Source: JAEKNW01 sp963677815 (GTDB taxonomy: Bacteria > Cloacimonadota > Cloacimonadia > Cloacimonadales > JAFGVF01). From it: 64,000 nucleotides of DNA. A model generated the notes under the pieces. It saw only the letters and a program-made list of their open reading frames with translations, did not search any database and was not told where the DNA came from. A program made the position numbers and the translations under genes. Within the stretch, counting starts at the first letter, position 1, and each line of letters opens with the position of its first letter. The stretch spans positions 930,001 through 994,000 of the forward strand of contig OY782499.1 of NCBI GenBank assembly GCA_963677815.1, in the 5' to 3' direction. Shown piece after piece: positions 1 through 8,929 of the stretch.

Positions 1-2
1 GT

Positions 3-122
3 TATGAAAAAACAGAGAACTTTAGCAAGGCAATAGAGCTTTTTGAAGAAGTAATCGAGATGAATTTGGATGAGACTTATGTAAAAGATAGTAAGATGAG
101 AATTGCTAGGCAAAATAAGTGA
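3..122 (+). CDS. C-terminal fragment of a TPR-like protein (5' truncated by window)
   Basis: An open frame enters from the left edge and stops with TGA at 120-122, giving 39 residues that begin YEKTENFSKAIELFEEVIEM. The spacing of Y, A, F and the amphipathic helix pattern resemble a tetratricopeptide repeat helix pair, followed by a short basic tail. Only the end is visible, so neither function nor full length can be judged. The next gene starts 73 nt downstream behind its own possible promoter, so the two need not be co-transcribed. Confidence 0.55.
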   Translation, partial: YEKTENFSKAIELFEEVIEMNLDETYVKDSKMRIARQNK

Positions 123-135
123 TATAAAATATATA

Positions 136-162
136 TTGACAACAAGATAGGAATATTATAAA
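136..162 (+). promoter_or_regulatory. possible promoter of the C25 peptidase gene
   Basis: A perfect TTGACA (136-141) is followed after 15 bp by TATAAA (157-162), upstream of the peptidase gene. Its ribosome-binding site GGAGGAG is at 181-187. The spacer is short, so the assignment is tentative. Confidence 0.35.
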
Positions 163-195
163 AGAAGATTACATTTGAGTGGAGGAGAAATAAGC

Positions 196-3100
196 ATGAA
201 AAAGCACCTTATATTAATATTGATACTGCTAAGAGCCTTGGTTATCTTAAGTGCAGAAACAATTATTCTTAATAATATGGAAAACAATGTTGAACTAATA
301 TCTTCTAATGATAGAAGTTGTCTTTTGGAATTAAAATTAGCTTCATTTGAAAAAGAATCTTACATTGTGAATGGGAAAGAGTTTTTCAAAATCTCAGTTG
401 ATAAAGAGGCTGAAACTTACCAAAAGGGTGCTCCAGAACTCCCAGTAATATCAAGAAGTGTCATCATTGATAAAACATCAAAACCTGAACTAAAAATACT
501 ATCTAGTGAATATAAAGAATTTAAGATTAATGTTATTTCTTCCAGAGGAATAATAAAACGTAATGTTGATCTAAACTCTATTCCTTATGAGTTTGGCCCT
601 ATCTATAATCAAGACAGCTTTTATCCATCTCAGTTAGCTTCTCTAAATACTCCTTTTGTTATGAGAAATTATCGAGGAGTTACTGTCTCTTTCAATCCTT
701 TCCAATATAATCCAAAGACTGGAATCTTAAGAGTATATAGCAGCATAATAGTTGAAGTTATAAATACTCAAACAAGTGGTGAGAATAAGTTAATCTCACA
801 AGCTAGTAATTTATCATCTTTCCAGTCATTATACAAAAATCATTTCTTAAACTTTGAGGAACAACGTTATGAAGCTTTAGATGAATTCGGTTCTATCTTA
901 GTTATTGCTCCTCAAAACTTTATTTCTACTATGCAAATTTATGCTAACTGGAAAATTCAAAAGGGTATTCCAACTCAGATAATAGATGTAGCAAACATTG
1001 GTAACAATTCAACATCAATCAAGAATTATATCCAGGAATACTATGATAATCACCCAGATTTGGCTTTTGTTCAAATAGCTGGTGATGCTGCCCAAGTTGC
1101 TAGTTTAACCTCAGAAGGTGGTGGTGCAGACCCTAAATATGCCTTGTTAGCTGGGAATGATAACTATCCTGATATTTTTGTCGGTAGATTTTCAGCTGAA
1201 AATGTCAGTCAGCTTCTAACCCAGGTTGAACGAACCCTAAATTATGAAAGAGATTTGAATTCTTCAGCAACTTATCTTACAAAAGCTATGGGTGTTGCTT
1301 CAGCAGAGGGTGGAGGTAGTCAAGGTGATAATGGTGAATCAGATATTACTCACATGAATATAATTAGAACAAACTTACTAAACTATAATTATACCTATGT
1401 TGACCAAATTTATGACCCAGGAGCTTCGGCATCAAATGTCGCTAATGCTATTAATGATGGTAGAGGACATGTTAACTATGTAGGACATGGTTCGACTACA
1501 AGCTGGAGTACAACTGGTTTCTCCACCTCAGATATTAACAATTTAACAAATGTTAATGAACTACCTTTCATTGTTTCAGTTGCTTGCGTAAATGGTAATT
1601 TTGTAAGTTATACTTGTTTTGCCGAAGCTTGGATGAGAGCTACTTATAATGACCAAGCAACTGGTGCTATGGTAATCTATGCTTCCTCAATTAACCAGTC
1701 TTGGAACTCTCCCATGTATGGTCAAGACCATATTAATCAACTTCTTACAAGCGAGAGTCTATCAACTGTTGGAGCATTATATTATAGTGGTGCTTGTGCT
1801 ATGATGGATGCTTATGGCTCTGATGGTCAGGACATGTATAACACTTGGCATATCTTTGGAGATGCTTCACTTCAAGTAAGAACCGATATCCCTGAATCTA
1901 TGCTAATAAATCACTCAGGGATTTTACCATCAGGGACTACATCTTATAGTGTAAATACTGGTGTTGAGAATGCTCTTGTTTCCCTAAGCTATAATAATCA
2001 GATTATAGGAAGTGGATATAGCAATTCTTCAGGAAGTGTTAATTTGAATCTTAGCAATCTTCCAACAAGTCCAAGTGACTTAACTCTCACTGTAACTGCT
2101 TTTAATAAAATCACTGTAGTTGAGCCAGTTACCATGTCTGCTGTTAATGGTCCCTATCTTACCTTAGCAGAATATTCAATAAATGATGCTAACAATAATG
2201 ACCTTTTAGAGTATGGAGAATCTGCTACTTTAAACCTGGTAATTGAGAACATTGGCACTCAAACTTCTTCTTCTGGAACTATTACTTTTTCTGAATCAGA
2301 TCCTTATCTTAATTTATCAACAAATTCAACTCCTGTGAATGCTATCAGCCCAGAAGCTTCACTAAATATTAATAATGTTATTCATTTCACAATAGCAGAT
2401 AATGTTCCTAATAATCATTCTATAAGTTTAGCTTATGTAATCACTGCTAGTGGAGAGGATTATTCCGGAAATATTAGTCTGACAGCAAAAAGCTATGATA
2501 TGGAAATTACCCAAATAACTATTGATGATTCTAGTCTCGGTAATGGCAATAATGTCATAGATGCAGGTGAATCATTCCTGCTAGTTGCTAGTATAACTAA
2601 CAATGGAGAAATAATCTCACCAAGTAATCTAGCAAACATAGGTCCTGTTGATTATATTACTTTCACTAATACTAGTGACAATATTGCTCCTGTTTCAGCA
2701 GGTGGCCAAACTAGTGTAAGTTTCACTGCCACAGCATCTAACTCAATCCCAGCAGGTGAACTTATATCATTTACTGTCTCAACAGATTATCCAAATGGGA
2801 GCAATCAGCTAAGCCAAGACTTCTTAGCCGCTCTTTTGCAAATTGGTCATGGAACAGTAACTGATGCACATCTGCCAATAGAAGCTTATTATGGTTACAC
2901 TTATAGTCAGTCAATTTATACATCCTCTGAATTAAACTTAGGAGTATCTCAAATTAACAAAATAGCATATCAATATAATGGCAATTCTGCTTGGACTGAT
3001 GATATTGTTATTTATATGGGTAATACTGATAAGAATAGTTTTACATCTTCAACAGACTGGATAAGTTTAGACAATCTAACCCAAGTTTATTCAGGTTCTT

Positions 3101-5136
3101 TCTCAGCTCCTGCTACAACTGGTTGGGTAGAGATAGAATTATCAAGTCCTTTTACTTATGATGGAACAAGTAATTTAGTAATTGCTTTTGATGAAAATAC
3201 TTCTGGTTACCATGCAAGTGGAGATGAATTCTATTGCTATACTTCAGGCTCAAATAGAAGTATTTATTATTATAATGATTATACAAACCCTAATCCTGCT
3301 TCTCCTGTTTCAGGTACAGTCACAGGAAATAATCCAAACATCAGAATCTTTGCTGTTTCTACAAGCACTGAACCTGTTATTAGTTTAAATACGACTTCAA
3401 TAGATTTGGGGCAAGTTATTATTGGCGATTTTGCTACTAGAAATTTGACTATCTCTAATATTGGTGGTCAAACTTTAACAGGAAATATCAATGTTAACAA
3501 CAGCTTCACTATCACTGAAACTAGACAAGGTATTTCTAAAAATGAAATCATGCTAGCTCATCAAGGAACAAGAAACATACAGAATTTCACCTTCTCAATC
3601 TCCTCAGGAACATCCCAATCCTATGACATAAGTCATCCTACTCAAGATGCAGGCAGATATTCAGGAAATCTAAGAATTACTTCTAATGACCCTGATTCTC
3701 CTGAAATAGATGTTCCTCTAGCTTTGGAAGTAAAAAATCCAGCAAATATAAATGTTAATCCTCAAGCTTTGAGCTTAAATCTCCAGCCTGAACAAACAAG
3801 TGATAGAAGTATTTCTATCTCTAATACTGGAGATTTTGATTTAAACTGTTCTCTTAGTCTTGATATACTTGATGAAAGGGATATTATAGAGATTTTTTCT
3901 GCCAACTTTGATGATCACGACTTATCAGCTTGGACTATAGATTATCTCTCATCTGCTGAAGACACTTGGCATATTACAGATGCTTATAATTATTATGGGA
4001 CTAATTTTAGTTTAGATGAAACAGCATTTCTGTTCATAGATAGTGATACAGCAGGCTCGAATGTAGAATTTGATGATACTATTGAAAGCCCTCTTTTCAA
4101 TATTTCTAATTATGAAGAAATTACTATTGAATTTGATCATTACTTTAATAGCTGGTCAGATGAAATAGCTGATGTTGACTTGTGGACAGGTAGTGAATGG
4201 ATAAATATTGCAAGCTGGCAAGGTGATGATATTGGTTCATGGTCATCCCCAAGTCATTTTTCGCATACATTAGCAAATGAAGGTTATGGTGATGTGAAAT
4301 TGAGATTCCATTATTATAATGCTATCTATGAATATTATTGGGCTATTGATAACTTGCTTGTTACTGGCCAAGGAAGTCCTGCTCCACAATGGGTTACTCT
4401 TGATAATCAGTTTTCTAGTCTAACTATTGTTCCTGAGACTAACCAAGGTGTTATCCTAAACTTCAGTTCTCTTGAGTTTACTCCTGGAGAATACACAGCA
4501 AATCTAAATATTCAATCAAACTCTGCTACTAACAGTAATATTAATATTCCTATTACACTAACAATTAGTGAATTAGTTAATGAACCTGATTGGCAGCCCG
4601 TAATCTACCCTAACAATACAGCAACTATTTATGCAGAAGTTACTCACCTAAGTGATGAGATAGCTTCTGATGACATAGTCTCAGCTTGGGTAGGTGGAGA
4701 ATGTCGTGGACTTGGTGAAATCGTTATAGTAAATAGAAGTCAGGCCTTTACAACCATCTTAGTTCAATCAAATGGCTCTCTAGAAAATGTTTCCTTTAAG
4801 TTATATGATAGATCAGCTGATCTAGTTATTGAAGAATCAAATTCAACTCCTGTTGCAAGTGGTCAGGTTGTAGGTTCTGCTCAAGAACCATTCCCGATTA
4901 ATATAGGAGTTATAGAACTTATTGCCCCTAATAATCTAAATGTTCAAATATCTAACAGCCTAGCTACCATTAATTGGTTAAGCGTACCGAATGCTGACTT
5001 TTACAAAGTTTATTATTCAAGTGATTTAAGCAATTGGATTGAATTAGGAGATACTAACGATACCTTCTATCAACATAATCAAATACGTAGTAATTCTGAA
5101 GCTTACTTCTATAAGGTTAAAGCTATGAAAGATTAA
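196..5136 (+). CDS. secreted gingipain-type C25 cysteine peptidase with multiple Ig/FN3-like domains
   Basis: Predicted 1646-residue exported cysteine protease. The ATG at 196 is chosen because GGAGGAG (181-187) sits 8 nt before it; a TTG at 175 lies upstream of that site. Residues 1-20 form a signal peptide. A gingipain propeptide-like region follows (about 40-210), then the C25 catalytic domain (about 220-590). The likely catalytic dyad is His431 in YVGHGS and Cys464 in VACVNGNF. The C-terminal two thirds is β-sandwich: Ig-like and CARDB-like segments, ASH/HYDIN-type strands near 1080-1240, a concanavalin/MAM-like segment about 1240-1400, and an FN3-like end. I see no NPFNP-type sorting tail, unlike other secreted proteins here. 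A terminator follows the stop. The C25 assignment is firm; substrate and attachment mode are unknown. Confidence 0.9.
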   Translation: MKKHLILILILLRALVILSAETIILNNMENNVELISSNDRSCLLELKLASFEKESYIVNGKEFFKISVDKEAETYQKGAPELPVISRSVIIDKTSKPELKILSSEYKEFKINVISSRGIIKRNVDLNSIPYEFGPIYNQDSFYPSQLASLNTPFVMRNYRGVTVSFNPFQYNPKTGILRVYSSIIVEVINTQTSGENKLISQASNLSSFQSLYKNHFLNFEEQRYEALDEFGSILVIAPQNFISTMQIYANWKIQKGIPTQIIDVANIGNNSTSIKNYIQEYYDNHPDLAFVQIAGDAAQVASLTSEGGGADPKYALLAGNDNYPDIFVGRFSAENVSQLLTQVERTLNYERDLNSSATYLTKAMGVASAEGGGSQGDNGESDITHMNIIRTNLLNYNYTYVDQIYDPGASASNVANAINDGRGHVNYVGHGSTTSWSTTGFSTSDINNLTNVNELPFIVSVACVNGNFVSYTCFAEAWMRATYNDQATGAMVIYASSINQSWNSPMYGQDHINQLLTSESLSTVGALYYSGACAMMDAYGSDGQDMYNTWHIFGDASLQVRTDIPESMLINHSGILPSGTTSYSVNTGVENALVSLSYNNQIIGSGYSNSSGSVNLNLSNLPTSPSDLTLTVTAFNKITVVEPVTMSAVNGPYLTLAEYSINDANNNDLLEYGESATLNLVIENIGTQTSSSGTITFSESDPYLNLSTNSTPVNAISPEASLNINNVIHFTIADNVPNNHSISLAYVITASGEDYSGNISLTAKSYDMEITQITIDDSSLGNGNNVIDAGESFLLVASITNNGEIISPSNLANIGPVDYITFTNTSDNIAPVSAGGQTSVSFTATASNSIPAGELISFTVSTDYPNGSNQLSQDFLAALLQIGHGTVTDAHLPIEAYYGYTYSQSIYTSSELNLGVSQINKIAYQYNGNSAWTDDIVIYMGNTDKNSFTSSTDWISLDNLTQVYSGSFSAPATTGWVEIELSSPFTYDGTSNLVIAFDENTSGYHASGDEFYCYTSGSNRSIYYYNDYTNPNPASPVSGTVTGNNPNIRIFAVSTSTEPVISLNTTSIDLGQVIIGDFATRNLTISNIGGQTLTGNINVNNSFTITETRQGISKNEIMLAHQGTRNIQNFTFSISSGTSQSYDISHPTQDAGRYSGNLRITSNDPDSPEIDVPLALEVKNPANINVNPQALSLNLQPEQTSDRSISISNTGDFDLNCSLSLDILDERDIIEIFSANFDDHDLSAWTIDYLSSAEDTWHITDAYNYYGTNFSLDETAFLFIDSDTAGSNVEFDDTIESPLFNISNYEEITIEFDHYFNSWSDEIADVDLWTGSEWINIASWQGDDIGSWSSPSHFSHTLANEGYGDVKLRFHYYNAIYEYYWAIDNLLVTGQGSPAPQWVTLDNQFSSLTIVPETNQGVILNFSSLEFTPGEYTANLNIQSNSATNSNINIPITLTISELVNEPDWQPVIYPNNTATIYAEVTHLSDEIASDDIVSAWVGGECRGLGEIVIVNRSQAFTTILVQSNGSLENVSFKLYDRSADLVIEESNSTPVASGQVVGSAQEPFPINIGVIELIAPNNLNVQISNSLATINWLSVPNADFYKVYYSSDLSNWIELGDTNDTFYQHNQIRSNSEAYFYKVKAMKD

Positions 5137-5166
5137 TCTTATGATAAGCATAAATAATTGATATTG

Positions 5167-5195
5167 CAGGGACGTTGAAAGACGTCCCTGTTTAT
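5167..5195 (+). terminator. Rho-independent terminator after the C25 peptidase gene
   Basis: The inverted repeat CAGGGACG / CGTCCCTG (5167-5174, 5183-5190) is followed by TTTAT, about 30 nt after the stop codon. Confidence 0.65.
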
Positions 5196-5229
5196 GATGA
5201 TTCATATATCATTGCCTGAATAAACCTAA

Positions 5230-5420
5230 ATAATGCAGTGGACCTTTGTGGATAGTTGCAAAAGGAAGCTACATAATTTTATGGAATCACCCCTGTATCC
5301 CTCTCTCGTAGAAGGGGGATAGTATGGAGTGGAAGTATCCTTACTTCCACCTGGGTCAGAGTTGCCATCAGTCTACAAAGATGCCGCTACTCTGTAGCTT
5401 TTAGAGATTTTTGGCATTTC
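5230..5420 (+). repeat. family A intergenic repeat, degenerate copy (A1)
   Basis: Starts with AAATAATGCAGTGGACCTTT, the left end shared with copies at 30.77, 32.44 and 56.01 kb. It also shares the inner TTATGGAATCAC...TGTATCCC block with the 30.8-kb copy. It contains a GTGGAAGTA / TTACTTCCAC hairpin near 5330-5350. Two near-repeats of TCTACAAAGATNCCGCT follow at about 5372 and 5424. The stretch 5196-5586 holds no gene that I can see. Confidence 0.55.
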
Positions 5421-5586
5421 AATCTACAAAGATTCCGCTCCTCTGGAGCTGGTAGAAAAGTGCTTTTATATAGTCTTTTATCTGTTATGAACCTAACATA
5501 CTTCAAAGATATTTTGTTATAAATTTTCTAAGACACACTTTACTTTGGAGATAGCCTTCTTTGTGTAATTTGCGTAATTCGTGGAT

Positions 5587-5613
5587 AAAGAAAAAGCCTT
5601 GCATTTGCAAGGC
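5587..5613 (-). terminator. terminator of the Cys/Asp-tail gene
   Basis: AAGCCTTGC / GCAAGGCTT hairpin (5592-5613). Read on the minus strand it is followed by TTTTTCTTT, about 30 nt after the stop of the 5645-6094 gene. It may also stop readthrough from the plus strand. Confidence 0.65.
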
Positions 5614-5644
5614 TTAATTATATTATAATATGAATAGTTATTAA

Positions 5645-6094
5645 CTATTCTACATTTTCTTCTTTTTTGTCTTCTTTATCTTTGCAATCACAATCATCGC
5701 CACAATCACAATCTTCATCATTATCGTCACAATTGCAATCGCAGTCACAATCATCTTTCTTTGTAGAATCTGTTACAGTAACAGCAAAGATATCAACAAT
5801 TAATCTTGCAGAACTTAATACAGGATAGAAATCTTCAATATATTCAGTTACTGTAGTTTGAATATCTTCATTATTATCTAAGATATCTTGCTTAAAGCCT
5901 ACACTTATCTTTAACGATTTTAAATCCATGTTTATGTTTATTTTTGGTTTTTCACCATAGACATTATTTAAGAATTCAGGTAAAGACTTGCTAAGCTTGG
6001 AAATAGCTGAAATTTTTTGATACATTTTAAAGCCAGCATAACCGATTCCAGCAAGAGCTCCTAGCCACAGTACTTTCTTAAAAAATTTACTCAT
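5645..6094 (-). CDS. small membrane-anchored protein with a Cys/Asp-repeat tail
   Basis: 149 residues, not recognised as a known family. Residues 7-24 form one hydrophobic helix. Residues 25-110 are a soluble segment that may form an amphipathic helix plus strands. The tail (113-149) is extremely acidic and holds eight cysteines, at 116, 118, 120, 122, 129, 131, 135 and 137, almost all alternating with Asp. Such alternating Cys/Asp could bind soft metal ions or zinc, but that is inference; it is not a recognised metallothionein. The start has an excellent AAAAGGAGGAG site. The gene follows the OB-fold gene by 38 nt on the same strand, so they may form an operon, closed by the terminator at 5587-5613. 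The repeated GAC/TGC-type codons make the tail low-complexity DNA. Confidence 0.75.
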   Translation of the reverse strand: MSKFFKKVLWLGALAGIGYAGFKMYQKISAISKLSKSLPEFLNNVYGEKPKININMDLKSLKISVGFKQDILDNNEDIQTTVTEYIEDFYPVLSSARLIVDIFAVTVTDSTKKDDCDCDCNCDDNDEDCDCGDDCDCKDKEDKKEENVE

Positions 6095-6132
6095 TTCTCC
6101 TCCTTTTAAGTTTTGTAAATGAGCTAAGTCTA

Positions 6133-6843
6133 TTATTTATAGATAGACTTGATTTTTCCCCAAGATCTCTTTGAATTGTTTACAGGGGTTCCTGATTGAA
6201 CATCATCCATAGTTCTAGGGTTGATTGAGAATTCATCAAAACCATAATTAACCATACCAGTGATAGAAGTGAATTGGTCACCAACTGATGGTTCTGGTTG
6301 GATGTAGAATAAATCATCAACATTACAAGCACCAGTATTATCATCTACTTCAAATTGATTATATTGGTCAGGAGCAACAGTACATGTTACATTCATAACC
6401 TTAACTAAACAACCTTCGTATGATTCTGCTGTCATTCCACCAGCCATTTGACCAGTTGTAACAATTATAGGATTAGGAACAGGGTTTCCTGAACTTAAAA
6501 CAGTAACTGTGCAATAAGTTAATTCTGTGTAACCATAATATTCATCAACTGTACCAGTAACTTCTACTAAATCACCAATTTGAACATTAGTTGACCAATC
6601 GAAAACATAGATACCTTTCCAAGCTCCACCTTCAGGTTGTGAAATGAAGAATTTTCCAATTTCAGCACTTGTGTTTGCACGATTTGCAGTTACAACACCT
6701 TCAACAGTAACTTCTTGTCCGTCAAAAGTAGAAGGATAAGTACCTTCAGAACCAGCATCAGTAGTATACTGGATGTCATAAATCGTTGTAGCACTCATAG
6801 CTACACTAACAACTAATAATATTACAAGTAAAAAGTTTTTCAT
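6133..6843 (-). CDS. secreted OB-fold (nucleic-acid-binding-like) domain protein
   Basis: 236 residues with a signal peptide (1-17, ending SAMSA). The body follows the pattern of bacterial secreted OB-fold domains found with extracellular nucleases: GQEVTVEGVVTANR, then FFISQPEGGAWKGIYVF, QIGDLVEVTGTVDEYYG and the mirrored half ending in GMVNYGFDEFSINPR. In that family the domain binds nucleic acid or acts as an accessory domain of YhcR-like nucleases. No catalytic domain is present here, so this is a stand-alone OB protein. RBS AAGGAG precedes the ATG, and a TTGACA promoter lies 90 nt upstream. It probably heads a two-gene unit with the Cys/Asp-tail gene. Exact ligand unknown. Confidence 0.75.
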   Translation of the reverse strand: MKNFLLVILLVVSVAMSATTIYDIQYTTDAGSEGTYPSTFDGQEVTVEGVVTANRANTSAEIGKFFISQPEGGAWKGIYVFDWSTNVQIGDLVEVTGTVDEYYGYTELTYCTVTVLSSGNPVPNPIIVTTGQMAGGMTAESYEGCLVKVMNVTCTVAPDQYNQFEVDDNTGACNVDDLFYIQPEPSVGDQFTSITGMVNYGFDEFSINPRTMDDVQSGTPVNNSKRSWGKIKSIYK

Positions 6844-6908
6844 TATAAACTCCTTTTTTTATTTACACTTATTTATTCATCATTTTTTAATGACATAATT
6901 ATAAATCA

Positions 6909-6937
6909 CAATTATCATAGTGATAAAATAGTGTCAA
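6909..6937 (-). promoter_or_regulatory. putative promoter of the OB-fold gene
   Basis: On the minus strand, TTGACA (6937-6932) and TAATTG (6914-6909) are separated by 17 bp, placing a start about 60 nt before the ATG. The rest of the gap 6844-7114 shows no gene or clear repeat. Confidence 0.45.
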
Positions 6938-7114
6938 TACTTTTTTCGCATATTAAAGATAAATTAACTTTGCTAGACATCAAATGCTTCGAAAGTCTTA
7001 GATAATAATAAGTACTTATTTTGATAAAACTATCTTTTTTGTCTGAATTACATTATTATTAGTACCTAAGCGACGTAAAATGACGCTGAAGAGTATAGCT
7101 TTAATTTATTCTTA

Positions 7115-8929
7115 TTATTTACTTAATGTAAAAGATAGTCCAACAAAATAATCTTCGGTATTATAATCATACTTCCCACCTAGGTCAATACTTACATTCT
7201 CAGAATGTTGGTAACCAATACCAGCAGTAAATATTTTACTTGAGTAAGCCTGATTAGTTATTTGCTTGCTAGAATTCATTTCGTTATCAGCATTATATGA
7301 CTCAGAAACATCTCCATCTCCATATTCAGTAATAATGAAGTTAATTTGACTATCAACTTTATTATAAGTCTCTTCAGTAGATGTATAATTATAGATGAAA
7401 GTAGAACCTAATCTAAATAAGAAGTTTCTTATACCAAAACCATCATTACTTGAAGTTTGACTAGTAGGGATCTTAAATTCTAAAGCAACTGGTATCACAA
7501 ATTCATTTGTTTTGATTATAGTTTCTTTTTCCCCTGATATATACTGAGTTTCTCTTCTTTGATATTCACTAGCAAGATCAAGCTCCTGCCCAATTTGAGA
7601 GAAATCAATGTTTTCAATTTTTTCTTCAGCATCATATTCACCTTTAGAATATGAATAGTTATAGGTAAGTCCATAGCCAAAGTTTGCAGTTTTATTTAGG
7701 GGAAGATTCATTAAGAAATAAGATGAGAAATCCATTACATTTAAGTCACCACTCTCATCAGAAGATGAATAATAATTTTTACCATCGATTATGGTATATT
7801 CAAGTGAGTTTAAAGAATCTGTTTTTTCTTCAGTAATAAGATGCTTTGACCATGAATCTTCTTTTTCTCCAAGAGAGAATCCAGAATAAAGTCCGATTTC
7901 CCAAAAACCATTTTCACCATTGAATTTACTAGTTAATTCTTTATTCAAGCAAGTTGCAAAAGAGAAATTATTACTTTTCATTTCAATTTTTCTTTTATAA
8001 ACATCACTAATATCCCCAGTAACTACTAAAGTATCTCTTACTATGATTTCCTCAAAAGAAGCTAGGTAGCTGTCATCTGTATCACGGGAAAGTCCAGTAA
8101 TATTATCAAAGCCGAAATCAAATCTAAGAGTGTTATCATCAATTAGGAAGTTAGATGGCTTTTCCATAGAAATCAACAAGCTCATTTCTTTATCACTTAG
8201 TTCAGTAGAAAATTTGCCTTTTTCAGAATATCTATGTTTATATTGCTCCTCATCCATATTATAGAGTTCACCATATATATCAACTTGATTAGCACCTGGA
8301 TAAAAACCATCTAGATAGCCATAATCAGCAAAATTACTTTCACCTAATCTAGTTTGGGCATTATCAATTTCTTCACTGGAATTTGATAAAGATAACTTAA
8401 AACCTAAATTATAATTATCAAGCTCTATGTTATTGTTCCAAATGAAATCAAATAGTTTATCATTATCTTGGTAATCTTCTTCTTTTTCATAAACTACAGA
8501 TCTTTCATCAAAAAGGCCATCATTATCATTATCATAATAGTAAGAAGTTTTTTCTTCATATTCTCCAAAGTTTCCATTTTGTACCAAACTAGGGGTTAGT
8601 GTATTTGAAAACCTGAGGAAAAATGAATGCTTTAAATTCTTTTTGAAGGGATTAGTAAAAGCAATTCCAAAAGGGAATTCTTCAAACATTTTACTCTCAC
8701 TAGCATCACTAATTTCTCCATAGGCCTCATTATATGAATAAGAAAAATCTGCTAGATTAGTGAAGAAATAGAACTTTTCTATGCTATTTAAAGAAATTGG
8801 GTCATATACATCTTCCCAAGTATCAGTAAAAACTCCGCCAGTGGCTAGGCTACGCATTGATTCAGGTTGGTTTGCAAAAATCAATAGAACAAACATGCTT
8901 ATAAGGATAGTTGATATTATTTTTTTCAT
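7115..8929 (-). CDS. outer-membrane β-barrel protein, unknown function
   Basis: 604 residues with a signal peptide (1-20, ending FANQ). After it come many alternating hydrophobic/polar strands with aromatic girdles (FSYSYNEAYG, FGYGLTYNYSYSKG, FLFRLGSTFIYNYTS, YFVGLSFTLSK). The last strand ends close to the C-terminus, as in outer-membrane barrels. Asp/Glu-rich loops such as YYYDNDNDGLFDE resemble calcium-type EF-loop motifs. The ATG overlaps the TGA of the upstream lipoprotein gene (ATGA), and AGGAGG lies just before it, so the two are translationally coupled. Likely partner of that lipoprotein in the outer membrane. No specific barrel family recognised. Confidence 0.75.
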   Translation of the reverse strand: MKKIISTILISMFVLLIFANQPESMRSLATGGVFTDTWEDVYDPISLNSIEKFYFFTNLADFSYSYNEAYGEISDASESKMFEEFPFGIAFTNPFKKNLKHSFFLRFSNTLTPSLVQNGNFGEYEEKTSYYYDNDNDGLFDERSVVYEKEEDYQDNDKLFDFIWNNNIELDNYNLGFKLSLSNSSEEIDNAQTRLGESNFADYGYLDGFYPGANQVDIYGELYNMDEEQYKHRYSEKGKFSTELSDKEMSLLISMEKPSNFLIDDNTLRFDFGFDNITGLSRDTDDSYLASFEEIIVRDTLVVTGDISDVYKRKIEMKSNNFSFATCLNKELTSKFNGENGFWEIGLYSGFSLGEKEDSWSKHLITEEKTDSLNSLEYTIIDGKNYYSSSDESGDLNVMDFSSYFLMNLPLNKTANFGYGLTYNYSYSKGEYDAEEKIENIDFSQIGQELDLASEYQRRETQYISGEKETIIKTNEFVIPVALEFKIPTSQTSSNDGFGIRNFLFRLGSTFIYNYTSTEETYNKVDSQINFIITEYGDGDVSESYNADNEMNSSKQITNQAYSSKIFTAGIGYQHSENVSIDLGGKYDYNTEDYFVGLSFTLSK

